Source: JAWOFN01 sp046497505 [NCBI: bacterium]
Lineage (GTDB): Bacteria; Blakebacterota; Blakebacteria; Blakebacterales
NCBI GenBank assembly: GCA_046497505.1
Contig: JAWOFN010000119.1
Location: 1 to 16,762 of the forward strand
Reading direction: 5' to 3'
Length of the DNA: 16,762 nucleotides
Of this stretch, positions 7,012-14,221 are shown one piece after another (within the stretch, counting starts at the first letter, position 1; each line of letters opens with the position of its first letter). A program made the translations under genes and the position numbers. The notes under the pieces are model-generated. The model did not search any database, was not told the DNA's origin, and saw only the letters and a list, made by a program, of their open reading frames with translations.

Positions 7012-8781
7012 TCAGCGATGGGCCGCTCTTCCGTCCTCTCCGGGGGAGAGCATGCGGCCCGCCAGCTCCCACGTCAACTCGCCATCCTCCACGACGAAGC
7101 GTCCGTTGACCAGTACCAGCTCGACGCCCTCCGCGTATTGATGCGGCTCGAAGAAGGTGGCCCGGTCCCCGTAGGTCGCCGGGTCGATGATTGCGAGGTC
7201 GGCGTAGGCCCCTTCACGGAGCACGCCGCGGTCCTTCAGTCCCAGGATCTGGGCGGGCAGGGAGGTCCCGGAACGGACCGCCTGCTCCAGGGTGATCCAT
7301 CCCTTCTCGAGGGCGAAGTAGCGGACCTTGCGGGCGAAATTGCCGTAGAAGCGGGCATGGACGCTCCCGTCTCCGGGCAGGGCGATCCCCGCGTCCGAGG
7401 CGGTGGCGGTCCACGGCTGCTTCGCGTACGCCTCGAGGTCGATCTCCGACATCGAGAAGCCCCGCATCCGCACCCCGCCCCGTCGGTCCCGGTAGCCCTC
7501 CTCCTGGAGGATCAGCGCCATCTCCACCGGCTCCACATCCCGCAGGGCGGCCAGCTCGCCCAGGGTCTTCCCCACGTAGGCCGGATCCGGGTAATCCATG
7601 ACCATGACGCGGTCCGCACCGCCTCGGCGGCGGATCTCGTGGGTGATGTCCGTGCGGAGGTCGGCGGCCAGCCCGGGGTCGGCCAGGACCTCCTCCAGGA
7701 CCGATGCGTAGCTCCGCCGGGGCTCTCCCTCCGCCCGGCCGCGCCGCATGCTCTGGAAGGGCCAGGAGGGGATCAGCACGGTACTGCCGTCGCTGCCGCT
7801 GGTGTCGTAGGAGTACATGTCGGCGTACACGTTCACACCCCGGTCCCGGGCGGCCTGGATGAGCCGGATGGCCGCGGCGGAGGAGCCCCAGTAGTGGGCC
7901 CCCTTCGCTTTGATGTGGGTGCAGACCACCACCGCCCCGGTCCGCTCTCCGATCTCGATGGTCTCCATCACCGCGTCGAGGAGGGTGGGGGGCCCCGGGT
8001 CGTCCCGGCTGGGCCAGTACCACATGGGGTCCGCCCCCTCGCTCCGCTGGTGGCTGATGTAGACCCCGCCCCAGGGGACGATCTCCCGGGTCAGGGCCGC
8101 CACCTCGTCGGTGGTGCTGTACCGGCCCGGGGTGTACTCCAGACCCGCGGAGAGCCCCCAGGCCCCTTCCTCCATGGCCCGGCGTACCAGGGCCTGCATC
8201 TCCGCCACCTCTTCGGGTGTGGAGGGACGCTGGTAGTCCCTGCCCAGCACCTCGCTCCGGACCGCCCCGTGCCCCACCAGCAGGATCGTGTTGGGTCCGG
8301 TGCCGAGTTCTTCCACCTTCGCCTGCTGCTCTGCGATCGGCAGGGGGGAGCGGCCGTCGTGGTTGGCCACCACGGTGGTCACGCCCTGGGCGATCATGTT
8401 GGGGGCGAACCGCCGGCGGGGATCGGGGCTGCGGATCCCCTCGTCGCTGCGGGGCTCGTCCGCGTGGGTGTGGATGTCGATGAAGCCGGGGATGATGAGC
8501 TTGCCCCGGACGTCGACGACCCTCTTCGCCCGGCTGCCGTCCAGTTCCCCGATGGCGACGACGCGGTCGCCGCTCACCGCGACGTCTGCCTCGAACCAGG
8601 GGTTGCCGGTGCCGTCCATGACATGCCCGCCCACCAGGAGCAGGTCGTAGGCGGGAGGCTGCTGGGCGGAGGCCTCGGGCGGCCCGGTGCTGCCTGCCAC
8701 CGCGCAGCCGGCCAGGACCAGCAGGGGGCGCAGCAGGCGCAGGATGGGCCGGCTCGAGAAGAGGGGGGAGGGTGTGCTCAT
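7012..8781 (-). CDS. N-acyl-D-amino-acid deacylase family amidohydrolase (lipoprotein)
   Basis: Zinc-dependent amidohydrolase of the D-aminoacylase family, which removes acyl groups from N-acyl-D-amino acids (or related dihydropyrimidinase-like substrates). The 589-residue product begins with a lipoprotein signal, basic residues then LLRPLLVLAGC with Cys26 as the lipid-modified residue, so it is membrane-anchored outside the cytoplasm. The amidohydrolase strand YDLLLVGGHVMDGTG is followed by the metal site IPGFIDIHTHAD (His104, His106), GLSAGLEYTPG, ISHQRSEG and CTHIKAKG with further likely ligands, the ASDAG Asp, and the C-terminal LGLKDRGVLREGAYADLAIID beta-sandwich end. Start at ATG 8781 with AAGGAG about 10 bases upstream; the 29 codons before it are not protein-like. 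Divergent from the M1-like peptidase, suggesting a shared peptide/amino-acid scavenging theme (inference). Confidence 0.9.
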   Translation of the reverse strand: MSTPSPLFSSRPILRLLRPLLVLAGCAVAGSTGPPEASAQQPPAYDLLLVGGHVMDGTGNPWFEADVAVSGDRVVAIGELDGSRAKRVVDVRGKLIIPGFIDIHTHADEPRSDEGIRSPDPRRRFAPNMIAQGVTTVVANHDGRSPLPIAEQQAKVEELGTGPNTILLVGHGAVRSEVLGRDYQRPSTPEEVAEMQALVRRAMEEGAWGLSAGLEYTPGRYSTTDEVAALTREIVPWGGVYISHQRSEGADPMWYWPSRDDPGPPTLLDAVMETIEIGERTGAVVVCTHIKAKGAHYWGSSAAAIRLIQAARDRGVNVYADMYSYDTSGSDGSTVLIPSWPFQSMRRGRAEGEPRRSYASVLEEVLADPGLAADLRTDITHEIRRRGGADRVMVMDYPDPAYVGKTLGELAALRDVEPVEMALILQEEGYRDRRGGVRMRGFSMSEIDLEAYAKQPWTATASDAGIALPGDGSVHARFYGNFARKVRYFALEKGWITLEQAVRSGTSLPAQILGLKDRGVLREGAYADLAIIDPATYGDRATFFEPHQYAEGVELVLVNGRFVVEDGELTWELAGRMLSPGEDGRAAHR

Positions 8782-8812
8782 CGGGTCGTGCTCCTTGGTC
8801 GAGTCCAGCGTC

Positions 8813-8865
8813 CAGCTTAGCGTCCGCAGTGTCCCGGGCTCAAGACGCCCGCTGTCTCTAAGCTG
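8813..8865. promoter_or_regulatory. Divergent intergenic region with inverted repeat
   Basis: CAGCTTAG (8813-8820) and CTAAGCTG (8858-8865) form a perfect 8-bp inverted repeat with a 37-base interval, in the 191-bp space between the divergent deacylase and M1-like peptidase genes. It could be a regulator site or a large stem-loop; clear promoter boxes were not found. Confidence 0.25.
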
Positions 8866-8972
8866 CATCTTCGGAGCACCGGGAGGGACAAACCCGCTGT
8901 CGAGGGATCCCGGCCTGCGATAACTTGCAGTTTCCGATCAGGGTATCCCGGAATCCCGGAAGGAGTCTCTCC

Positions 8973-10373
8973 ATGATGCTGGATCGCCTCCCCGCCCGAC
9001 ACGCTCCTCGGAAGTACCACCCCATCTCCTCGATCGTCGCGGTACTCCTGGCCCTGGCCCCCCTCCTTCTCGCCGCCTGCAGCAGACCCGCCATCCCCGA
9101 ACATCACCACTACAGTCTGAAGCTGGGACTGGACCCTGCCGGCCAGCACCTGAGCGTGGATGGGGAGCTGCTCTTCCTGGTGCCGAACGAGGGTATGGAG
9201 GAGGCGGTCTTCTTCCTCCACCGGCAGCTGGATGTGGAACGGATCGAAGGGGACCAGGTGCTGGCCTGGGGTGAGGACCGCGAGACCGAGGTTCCGCGGC
9301 TGGGCATGCCGGACGCCCGCTGGCTGAAGGTGCAGTTCGAAGAGCCGCTCCTCGAAGGTCAGGCGGTCCGTCTGGAGTTCTCCTACCAGGGCGAGCTGAC
9401 CGAGTGGAACCCCCTCTCGCCCAACGTCCTCACCGGGGACTGGATCGAGCTGGGGCTCTACCTCCCCTGGTTCCCCCTCAACGACGGGTACGGCGACTTC
9501 ACGTGGGACCTCCAGGTGCTGTGCGAGGAGGGGTGGGAGGTACGCAGCGCAGGGGACTGGCAGCGTTCCGAGCACGGTGAGGGCATCGATTCCTGGCAGT
9601 TCGCCTGGGAGGAACCGGTGAACGATATCGTGGTGGTCGCCTCCCCCGACCTGAAGAGTGCCTCCCGAAGCGAAGGGGAGATAGGGGTGGACATTCACTA
9701 CGCGACCCTCACCGACTCCACCGCCGCTCTGATGGCCTCGGACATGCTCATCGCCCTGGACGCCTTCTCCGGCTGGCTGCAGGAGGACCCGCCGGGGCGG
9801 CTTGCCATCGTGGAATCCCCCAGGGAGCGGGGAGGCGGCTACGCGCGGCGGGGGATCATCGTGCTGGGCGGGATGGAGGATGCCGCTTACCGGGGCAACC
9901 GGGAAGGCTACTACCGCTACCTGGCCCACGAGTCCGCCCACCTCTGGTGGTACCGGGCGCCCCACCACTCCTGGGAGGATTGGCTCAACGAGGGATTCGC
10001 CGAGTACTTCGCCCTGCGGGCGATACGGGATCGCTTCGGTGAGGGGGCCTTCCAGCGCCGGCTCGAGGAGAAGCGGGAAAGCGCTCAGGCCGCGCCCCCG
10101 ATCCGGGGTCTGGACCGTCTGGACCGGAGCACCCCGGCGAAGGCCCGGGGGATCCAGGCGGCCCTCTACGATCTGGCACCCCTGCTGCTGCACCAGCTGG
10201 AGGAGGAGATCGGGACCGAACGCTTCCTGGCTGTGTGCCGGGACATGCTGGAGGAGGAGGCGGGACTCACCGCGAGCTTCCTGGGGATACTGGAGACCCG
10301 GGCCGGACAGCACATCGCGGCGGTCTTCGAAGCGAAACTGGCGTCCCCGGACCCGCTGGCGATCAGCTGGTGA
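8973..10373 (+). CDS. M1-like gluzincin metallopeptidase (lipoprotein)
   Basis: Zinc metallopeptidase resembling the M1 aminopeptidases. The 466-residue protein starts with a lipoprotein signal (ISSIVAVLLALAPLLLAAC, Cys36). Residues about 45-230 form a beta-sandwich like the M1 N-terminal domain, and the catalytic domain holds HESAH (His319, Glu320, His323) and the third ligand Glu340 in WLNEGFAEY. Two departures from classical M1 enzymes: 16 rather than 18 residues separate HExxH from Glu340, and the GAMEN exopeptidase loop is replaced by RGGGYARRGIIVLG, so aminopeptidase activity is not assured. Length is well below the 600-900 residues of complete M1 enzymes, which have large C-terminal helical domains. 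Start at ATG 8973 with AGGAG 8 bases upstream. Its stop overlaps a small downstream ORF by GTGA. Confidence 0.85.
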   Translation: MMLDRLPARHAPRKYHPISSIVAVLLALAPLLLAACSRPAIPEHHHYSLKLGLDPAGQHLSVDGELLFLVPNEGMEEAVFFLHRQLDVERIEGDQVLAWGEDRETEVPRLGMPDARWLKVQFEEPLLEGQAVRLEFSYQGELTEWNPLSPNVLTGDWIELGLYLPWFPLNDGYGDFTWDLQVLCEEGWEVRSAGDWQRSEHGEGIDSWQFAWEEPVNDIVVVASPDLKSASRSEGEIGVDIHYATLTDSTAALMASDMLIALDAFSGWLQEDPPGRLAIVESPRERGGGYARRGIIVLGGMEDAAYRGNREGYYRYLAHESAHLWWYRAPHHSWEDWLNEGFAEYFALRAIRDRFGEGAFQRRLEEKRESAQAAPPIRGLDRLDRSTPAKARGIQAALYDLAPLLLHQLEEEIGTERFLAVCRDMLEEEAGLTASFLGILETRAGQHIAAVFEAKLASPDPLAISW

Positions 10374-10606
10374 TCGAACCGGACCGGGGCGTGAAGACCC
10401 CCGGCCACAGGGTGAAGATCACTGAGCGCTTCACCGGCGCCATGGCTATGGCCTCGGCAGGGCTCATGCTCCGGATCACGGGACGCCTTCTTGCAGCTTC
10501 GAACGAGGAAGTGGAGGAGTCCACCTTCTTGGTAGCGCGAGGGGAGAAGGGGCTGGATGAGATCGCCGGGTGGCTGGAAAACGGGTCGGGGACGGGGGTC
10601 ATCTGA
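10370..10606 (+). CDS. Small hypothetical protein overlapping the M1-like gene end
   Basis: Candidate 78-residue protein starting at a GTG that overlaps the M1-like peptidase stop (GTGA), an arrangement typical of translational coupling. The middle (KITERFTGAMAMASAGLMLRITGRLL) can form a helix with alternating hydrophobic faces, and the rest (AASNEEVEESTFLVARGEKGLDEIAGWL) looks like soluble acidic helix. No recognised domain. The reverse strand is also open across this region but has Pro/Ser-rich, less protein-like content. Internal GTG 10406 or ATG 10441 could be the true start. Evidence is position and composition only. Confidence 0.38.
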   Translation: MIEPDRGVKTPGHRVKITERFTGAMAMASAGLMLRITGRLLAASNEEVEESTFLVARGEKGLDEIAGWLENGSGTGVI

Positions 10607-10774
10607 GGGGAGGGTCCCGTGAGGTTCCGGTTCACCTCGATATTCCACGCTGCAGTGACTATGGTGAATACAGGTCGTTTGCTCCGAACCTCTCCTGCAC
10701 AATCGGTTGTGAATCATCGGATGGGAACTGCCGTGAGGTAAGGCGGTCTTGTTCGACAACCGACGAAAGGAACC

Positions 10775-11611
10775 GTGAGAAATTCAGACGAGAACCCCCG
10801 TGTGACACAGCTGGCCGACCATTCTGTTCCGGCCCTTCCCCGACACCGGATCGAGTTCCCGCCTCCCACCGGCGATGAGACACCGGATCAGGACGAAGCG
10901 GCGTTCTTCCTGGTGGAGGAGGGCCGTCGCGAGAAGATCCGGTTCCATCAGTACGGCGAGATCTACCGTCGACAGGGGCTCTACGAGCAGCTCTTCTACG
11001 ATCGGCTCAAGTGCCAGTCACCGGGAAAGGTGTCGGAGATCCTGCAGGCCACCCTGGAGAGGAACAGCCTCCAGCACTCCGAACTCCGGGTCCTGGACCT
11101 GGGGGGCGGTAACGGGATGTCGGGGGAAGCAGTGGCGAAGTACGGGGTGGCGCGGCTCGTCGGGGTGGACATCGTCCCCGAGGCCAAGGATGCAGCGTTC
11201 CGGGACCGGCCCGGTCTGTACGACAACTACTATGTCTGCGACCTGGGCGACCTGAGCGAAGAAGAGCGGGAGGATTTGGAGGCGTGGGATTTCGACTGCC
11301 TCCTCACCGTGGCCGCCCTCGGGTTCGGCGACATCCCCGCCCGGGCGCTGGGCGAGGGGTTCAACCTGGTCTCCGACCGTGCCTGGATCGCCCTCAACAT
11401 CAAGGATAGCTTCCTGGATCCCACCGACGACAGCGGGTTCTCCTGGATGGTCCGTGAACTGATCTTCAGCGACTACATGGATCTCCACCACATGGAGCGC
11501 TACCGGCACCGCATCGCCATCGACGGCAAGCCTCTCTATTACTACGCCGTGGTGGCCCGGAAGACCGGCCGACCGCTCCCGGAGGGGCTGCTCGAAAAAC
11601 TGGCTGACTGA
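10775..11611 (+). CDS. Class I SAM-dependent methyltransferase
   Basis: 278-residue cytoplasmic methyltransferase. Motif I is RVLDLGGGNGMSGEAVAKYG (105-124), the motif II acidic residue is Asp132 in LVGVDIVPEAKDAA, and CLLTVAALGFGDIP is the region equivalent to motif IV, where the class often has a catalytic or substrate-binding segment. The N-terminal 100 residues include a helical part (FHQYGEIYRRQGLYEQLFYDRL). The Cys- and Asp-containing signatures of known small-molecule or RNA methyltransferase groups are not evident, so the substrate is unknown; the overall layout recalls predicted TPR-associated methyltransferases. GTG start with GAAAGGA upstream. Followed after 122 bases by the 113-aa ORF on the same strand, possibly cotranscribed. 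Confidence 0.8.
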   Translation: MRNSDENPRVTQLADHSVPALPRHRIEFPPPTGDETPDQDEAAFFLVEEGRREKIRFHQYGEIYRRQGLYEQLFYDRLKCQSPGKVSEILQATLERNSLQHSELRVLDLGGGNGMSGEAVAKYGVARLVGVDIVPEAKDAAFRDRPGLYDNYYVCDLGDLSEEEREDLEAWDFDCLLTVAALGFGDIPARALGEGFNLVSDRAWIALNIKDSFLDPTDDSGFSWMVRELIFSDYMDLHHMERYRHRIAIDGKPLYYYAVVARKTGRPLPEGLLEKLAD

Positions 11612-11733
11612 GGATCTGTCCGTTCCCGACGCTCTTCCCGGAACCGGAAGCCCCCGGAAGCGATCGACCGGCATCAAGGGGATCGGGGGCGTTCCCGGGT
11701 CCGTGGCCCAGCAGGATCGGAAGGGACACCGCC

Positions 11734-12075
11734 GTGAGAGTGATCAACCGCTCAGCCGTTGTCGTGCGTCCGAAGGACCCGTACCTCGAATGGGCATCCG
11801 GCACGGACGAGAAGGCCAAGGAGACCGCGCACTGGATGAGGGACCGGGCCGCGGTCTACCTCCTGCCCGAGGATCCGACCGGAAGGGAGGAGACCCCGCC
11901 CCTCGAGGGATTCTATGCCCGGATCTTCGAACACGAGCTGGAGGCCTGGCACCTCGATCGGTCGACCTGGCCCGGGCCGCGGACACTCGAGATGTTCCAC
12001 GAGTGGTTCGAGGTGGTGAGGGAGTCGATCGTCGTCGATCTCGCCGACGGGCCGGTGTCCGTGGAAGAACTGTGA
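11734..12075 (+). CDS. Conserved-looking hypothetical protein, 113 aa
   Basis: Not a recognised family. The sequence is protein-like, with a beta-rich start (MRVINRSAVVVRPKDPYLEWA), a charged helix (EKAKETAHWMRDRAAVYLLPE), aromatic blocks EGFYARIFEHELEAWHLD and TLEMFHEWFEVVRESIVVDL, and an acidic tail. The Trp/His/Glu-rich second half suggests a compact soluble domain, without signal peptide or membrane segment. GTG start at 11734 preceded by AAGGGA at moderate spacing; codon use matches its neighbours. It follows the methyltransferase by 122 bases. Overlapping frames on both strands are open because of high GC but are Arg/Pro-rich shadows. Confidence 0.7.
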   Translation: MRVINRSAVVVRPKDPYLEWASGTDEKAKETAHWMRDRAAVYLLPEDPTGREETPPLEGFYARIFEHELEAWHLDRSTWPGPRTLEMFHEWFEVVRESIVVDLADGPVSVEEL

Positions 12076-12154
12076 GGTGAGCCGGACCGGCGGTCGCGGT
12101 GAGACGGTATCCTCGGTGGATTGCGATCTAACAGATCAGGGGGGAGGACGAGGC

Positions 12155-12238
12155 GTGAGGTTGGAGAACCTCGCGGCCATCCTCCGAGCGCACGAAGGGT
12201 GGAGGATCGATATCCGGATCGAGGACCCCCTGGAGTGA
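12155..12238 (+). CDS. Candidate mini-ORF, 27 aa, or gene remnant
   Basis: GTG at 12155 is preceded by GGGGGAGG at ideal spacing and opens a 27-codon frame ending at TGA 12236-12238. The peptide contains LENLAAILRAHEGWRIDI and ends RIEDPLE, which looks like real protein sequence rather than a GC shadow. It could be a short peptide gene, or the surviving N-terminus of a larger gene lost at the boundary of the toxin-antitoxin island. Function unknown. Confidence 0.3.
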   Translation: MRLENLAAILRAHEGWRIDIRIEDPLE

Positions 12239-12414
12239 GGGGGCGCCATGGGGTACATGCAGCCAGCCGCCCCCACAGCACCGCACTTGGCGCCTCAGGC
12301 TCCCCCGGTTCACGGATGCCCAGCGACGGTGGGAATGCAGCACGCGCCTGGGGGGCATTCGAATCGTCCCTGCTATCAAACACCGACTCAGCTTGGTGTT
12401 CGCACCGTCTTGGC
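12239..12414. other. Noncoding island boundary
   Basis: No credible gene on either strand. It lies beyond the end of the broken HEPN gene. A short inverted repeat on the minus strand, ACACC then GGTGT around a 10-base interval (12378-12397), may help end the HEPN transcript. Otherwise I see nothing specific. Confidence 0.35.
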
Positions 12415-12715
12415 TCAATTCTGTTCGAGGAGATCAGGATGTTCATCGGCAAGCCAGGTCCTTACCTGTCGATGCAGATCTTCAACCTCGTTGATCAGCT
12501 CCTGTACCTCAGATTCGGAAACCGCTGGCGAACAGGAGAATCGGGCACAGGCGGAGGGCGGCTGTGTACCCGATCACAAATCGCCAGTCAGGCGAGATGC
12601 TGGAACGAGCATTCCCGAGATCATGCTGGACCGCTTTGAGAAGCTCCTGGATTTCCTGAGGCGAAGTGCGATGGGGCTTCACCCATCTGTGATTCAGCCA
12701 GTCATCTAGACTCAT
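12415..12715 (-). pseudogene. HEPN-domain protein with internal deletion and frameshift
   Basis: The reading frame from ATG 12715 gives MSLDDWLNHRWVKPHR and then a typical HEPN N-half (SPQEIQELLKAVQHDLGNAR, SPDWRFVIGYTAALRLC), but stops at 12509-12511 after ASGFRI. In the next frame, from 12522, the C-terminal HEPN helix resumes: VSESEVQELINEVEDLHRQV and RTWLADEHPDLLEQN, stop at 12415-12417. Family members of this type (about 130-150 residues) carry between these parts the HHYRVI...KKRNxxxY stretch with the RNase motif; that stretch, roughly 35-50 residues, is missing here. The gene has thus lost its catalytic segment and its frame. Its start overlaps the upstream nucleotidyltransferase gene by 14 bases, as in MNT-HEPN toxin-antitoxin pairs. 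Confidence 0.78.
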
Positions 12716-13274
12716 CCGGCTCTCCAACGACGTACAGTGTCTCCCCCTCTTGGACCCTCATCAGAAAGTAATCTTCTTCGTCACTTCTCCTCTCATACTC
12801 GTCTCGGGTCCATACGATGGGATTCACTTCTCTTCCGAGTGTTTCGGCGGTACCGGACAGCCGAGCAACTGCTTCCTTCAGACCAAGGTCACCGACGATA
12901 AGTAGGTCGACAGCACTTTGCGCCGTAGCCGTGCCCTCTGGGATCGACCCGAATACGATCGCCCAGTCGATCTCTTCCTCACCCAATGCACTGGCCAGTA
13001 CATCCGCCAGGCCCTCGCTTCTCTGGAAGAGGTCTCGGAGCGGGCCGAAGAAAGGGTGGCTGGTATTCGCCTGGAAGTACCGCCGGTTCCCGTCCCGGCG
13101 GTCCTTGAGCAGGTCCTCTTCTACGAGCTGGTCCAGGGCTACCTGGATCGTGCGGGGGGCGAATCCGGTGAGGCGGACAATCTCACGCAGGTAGAACTCC
13201 CCGTCCGGTTTGAGCAGTAGATGAGCCAGGACTGCGCGGCTGGAATCGGAGCCTAATATTCTGCTGTTGGTCAT
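12702..13274 (-). CDS. Winged-helix/MNT-type nucleotidyltransferase, antitoxin of a HEPN pair
   Basis: 190-residue two-domain protein. Residues 1-70 are a winged helix (SSRAVLAHLLLKPDGEFYLREIVRLTGFAPRTIQVALDQLVEEDLL with a DRRDGNRRYF wing). Residues 100-180 are a minimal nucleotidyltransferase. In MNT-HEPN systems the nucleotidyltransferase modifies and blocks the HEPN RNase, and the DNA-binding part would repress the operon. Here the GS-x10-DxD motif reads FGS then IPEGTATAQSAVDLL: Gly109-Ser110 and Asp123 remain, but the position of the first catalytic Asp is Ala121 (codon GCT; GAT would be one base away), and the usual FARG is replaced by IPEG. Transfer activity is therefore doubtful, while DNA binding may persist. 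No clear Shine-Dalgarno; the promoter and palindromic operator lie just upstream. Confidence 0.88.
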   Translation of the reverse strand: MTNSRILGSDSSRAVLAHLLLKPDGEFYLREIVRLTGFAPRTIQVALDQLVEEDLLKDRRDGNRRYFQANTSHPFFGPLRDLFQRSEGLADVLASALGEEEIDWAIVFGSIPEGTATAQSAVDLLIVGDLGLKEAVARLSGTAETLGREVNPIVWTRDEYERRSDEEDYFLMRVQEGETLYVVGEPDESR

Positions 13275-13288
13275 GACTGTATTGTAGA

Positions 13289-13315
13289 GACATACAATTG
13301 TATGTCCAGATTATA
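13289..13315 (-). promoter_or_regulatory. Promoter and 18-bp palindromic operator of the MNT-HEPN operon
   Basis: The minus strand has a perfect -10 box TATAAT (13315-13310), directly followed by the perfect palindrome GACATACAATTGTATGTC (13306-13289), placed where transcription would start, 15 bases before the ATG at 13274. This is the expected position for an autorepressor dyad, presumably bound by the winged-helix protein encoded next. No good -35 box is visible 16-18 bases upstream. Confidence 0.65.
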
Positions 13316-13437
13316 CAGAATCTCCAGAAAGCCTGAGCAGCGTCCCGAGAACCCATTGAAGAGGTCAAAGTGTTCATCAGGGATGCAGGATAACCGCGTG
13401 CACCCGTCTGAGGATGAGTAATCTGGTGGTCGAGGAT

Positions 13438-13560
13438 GCCGTCTTGAGCTTGGCAGGTCCCTCTGGCTGTGGGCCGATGCCCCGGCAGGGCGGTGAGTCG
13501 GATCTCGCGAAGCGAGAATCCGGCGGGGGAGCCCCTCGCACAGGCCCAGCACAAGGCGGT
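13438..13560 (+). repeat. Hairpin repeat, copy 1 (upstream of vapBC)
   Basis: First of two copies. Positions 13438-13527 align without gaps to 14471-14560 with 71 of 90 bases identical by hand count. The identical 24-base core 13499-13522 folds as CGGAT-CTCGC, loop GAA, GCGAG, bulged A, ATCCG. GCACAAGG at 13549-13556 is also shared after a 9-base length difference. The core ends about 100 bases before the vapB start. No transposase is present. Confidence 0.75.
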
Positions 13561-13600
13561 GGTATTACAGTAGAAGTATCCATATACTATACGTAATACC
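13561..13600 (+). promoter_or_regulatory. vapBC promoter/operator inverted repeat
   Basis: GGTATTAC (13561-13568) and GTAATACC (13593-13600) are perfect 8-bp inverted arms 24 bases apart, enclosing the likely -10 boxes TATACT (13583-13588) or TACTAT (13585-13590). This layout, 27 bases before the AbrB-type antitoxin gene, fits autoregulation by the antitoxin-toxin complex. The -35 box is not obvious. Confidence 0.6.
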
Positions 13601-13626
13601 AACGTAGCATCGATAGGAGAGGGGCC

Positions 13627-13833
13627 ATGGAGACCGTAACCGTTTCCCCCAAGTACCAGGTCGTCATCCCCAAGAGCATCCGGGAGCGACTGAAGCTCAA
13701 GCCTGGGCAGAAGGTGCAGGCGATCCTCTACGAGAACCGCATCGAGCTCGTTCCCGTGCGGGCAGCCAGGAAGATGAAAGGCTTCCTGAAGGGGATCGAC
13801 ACGGACGTCCCTCGGGAGGAGGACCGGGTATGA
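13627..13833 (+). CDS. AbrB/MazE-like antitoxin (VapB type)
   Basis: 68-residue SpoVT/AbrB-fold antitoxin. The swapped-hairpin DNA-binding domain is clear: VTVSPKYQVVIPKSIRERLK, then LKPGQKVQAILYENRIELVPV. The C-terminal tail (AARKMKGFLKGIDTDVPREEDRV) is the region that in VapB proteins wraps over the PIN toxin. Expected to neutralise the following toxin and bind the operator just upstream. AGGAGAGG lies about 6 bases before the ATG. Its stop overlaps the toxin start as ATGA (13830-13833), so toxin translation is coupled to antitoxin translation. Confidence 0.93.
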   Translation: METVTVSPKYQVVIPKSIRERLKLKPGQKVQAILYENRIELVPVRAARKMKGFLKGIDTDVPREEDRV

Positions 13834-14204
13834 ACGTCGTGGATTCCTCCGGCTGGCTCGAGTACTTCGCGGCAGGTCCCAACGCCGACTTCTTCTCAGA
13901 TGCCGTCGAGGATCCTGCCGAGCTGATCGTGCCGACACTCAGCCTCTACGAGGTATTCAAGCGGATCGCCCAGCAGACCGACGAAGGGAAAGCGCTCCAG
14001 GCGATCGCCGTCATGCAGCAGGGACGAATCATGGAGCTATCCGACACGCTGGCGCTCTCTGCTGCCCGGATCAGTATGGACCACCGCCTGCCGATGGCAG
14101 ACAGCGTCATGTATGCGACCGCACGCTCCTGGGAAGCCACGCTGTGGACCCAGGATCGGGATTTCGAAGACCTGCCTGGAGTGGAATACATCGTCAAGAA
14201 GTAG
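13830..14204 (+). CDS. PIN-domain toxin, VapC-like
   Basis: 124-residue PIN-domain ribonuclease; VapC toxins cut tRNA or rRNA at specific sites using Mg2+ held by acidic residues. Conserved acids are present: Asp5 in VVDSSGWLEYF, Glu41 in SLYEVFKR, Asp91 in LPMADSVMYATAR, and Asp109/Asp111 in LWTQDRDFEDL. Length and order are normal and no key residue is missing, so the toxin is predicted active. It overlaps its antitoxin by 4 bases. After the stop come two palindromes that may also serve as terminators. The VapC/PIN assignment is firm; the RNA target is unknown. Confidence 0.93.
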   Translation: MNVVDSSGWLEYFAAGPNADFFSDAVEDPAELIVPTLSLYEVFKRIAQQTDEGKALQAIAVMQQGRIMELSDTLALSAARISMDHRLPMADSVMYATARSWEATLWTQDRDFEDLPGVEYIVKK

Positions 14205-14221
14205 GGGAATCGTCTGAAATC

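Noticed and set aside
7018-8820. Long plus-strand open frame opposite the deacylase
   Set aside because: Compositional mirror of the real gene; no motif or plausible start.
8817-10313. Long minus-strand open frame opposite the M1-like peptidase
   Set aside because: Shadow frame; the plus strand carries HExxH, lipobox and ribosome-binding site.
10363-10635. Minus-strand 90-aa open frame
   Set aside because: Pro/Ser/Arg-rich with no ribosome site; the plus-strand small ORF coupled to the peptidase is the better candidate.
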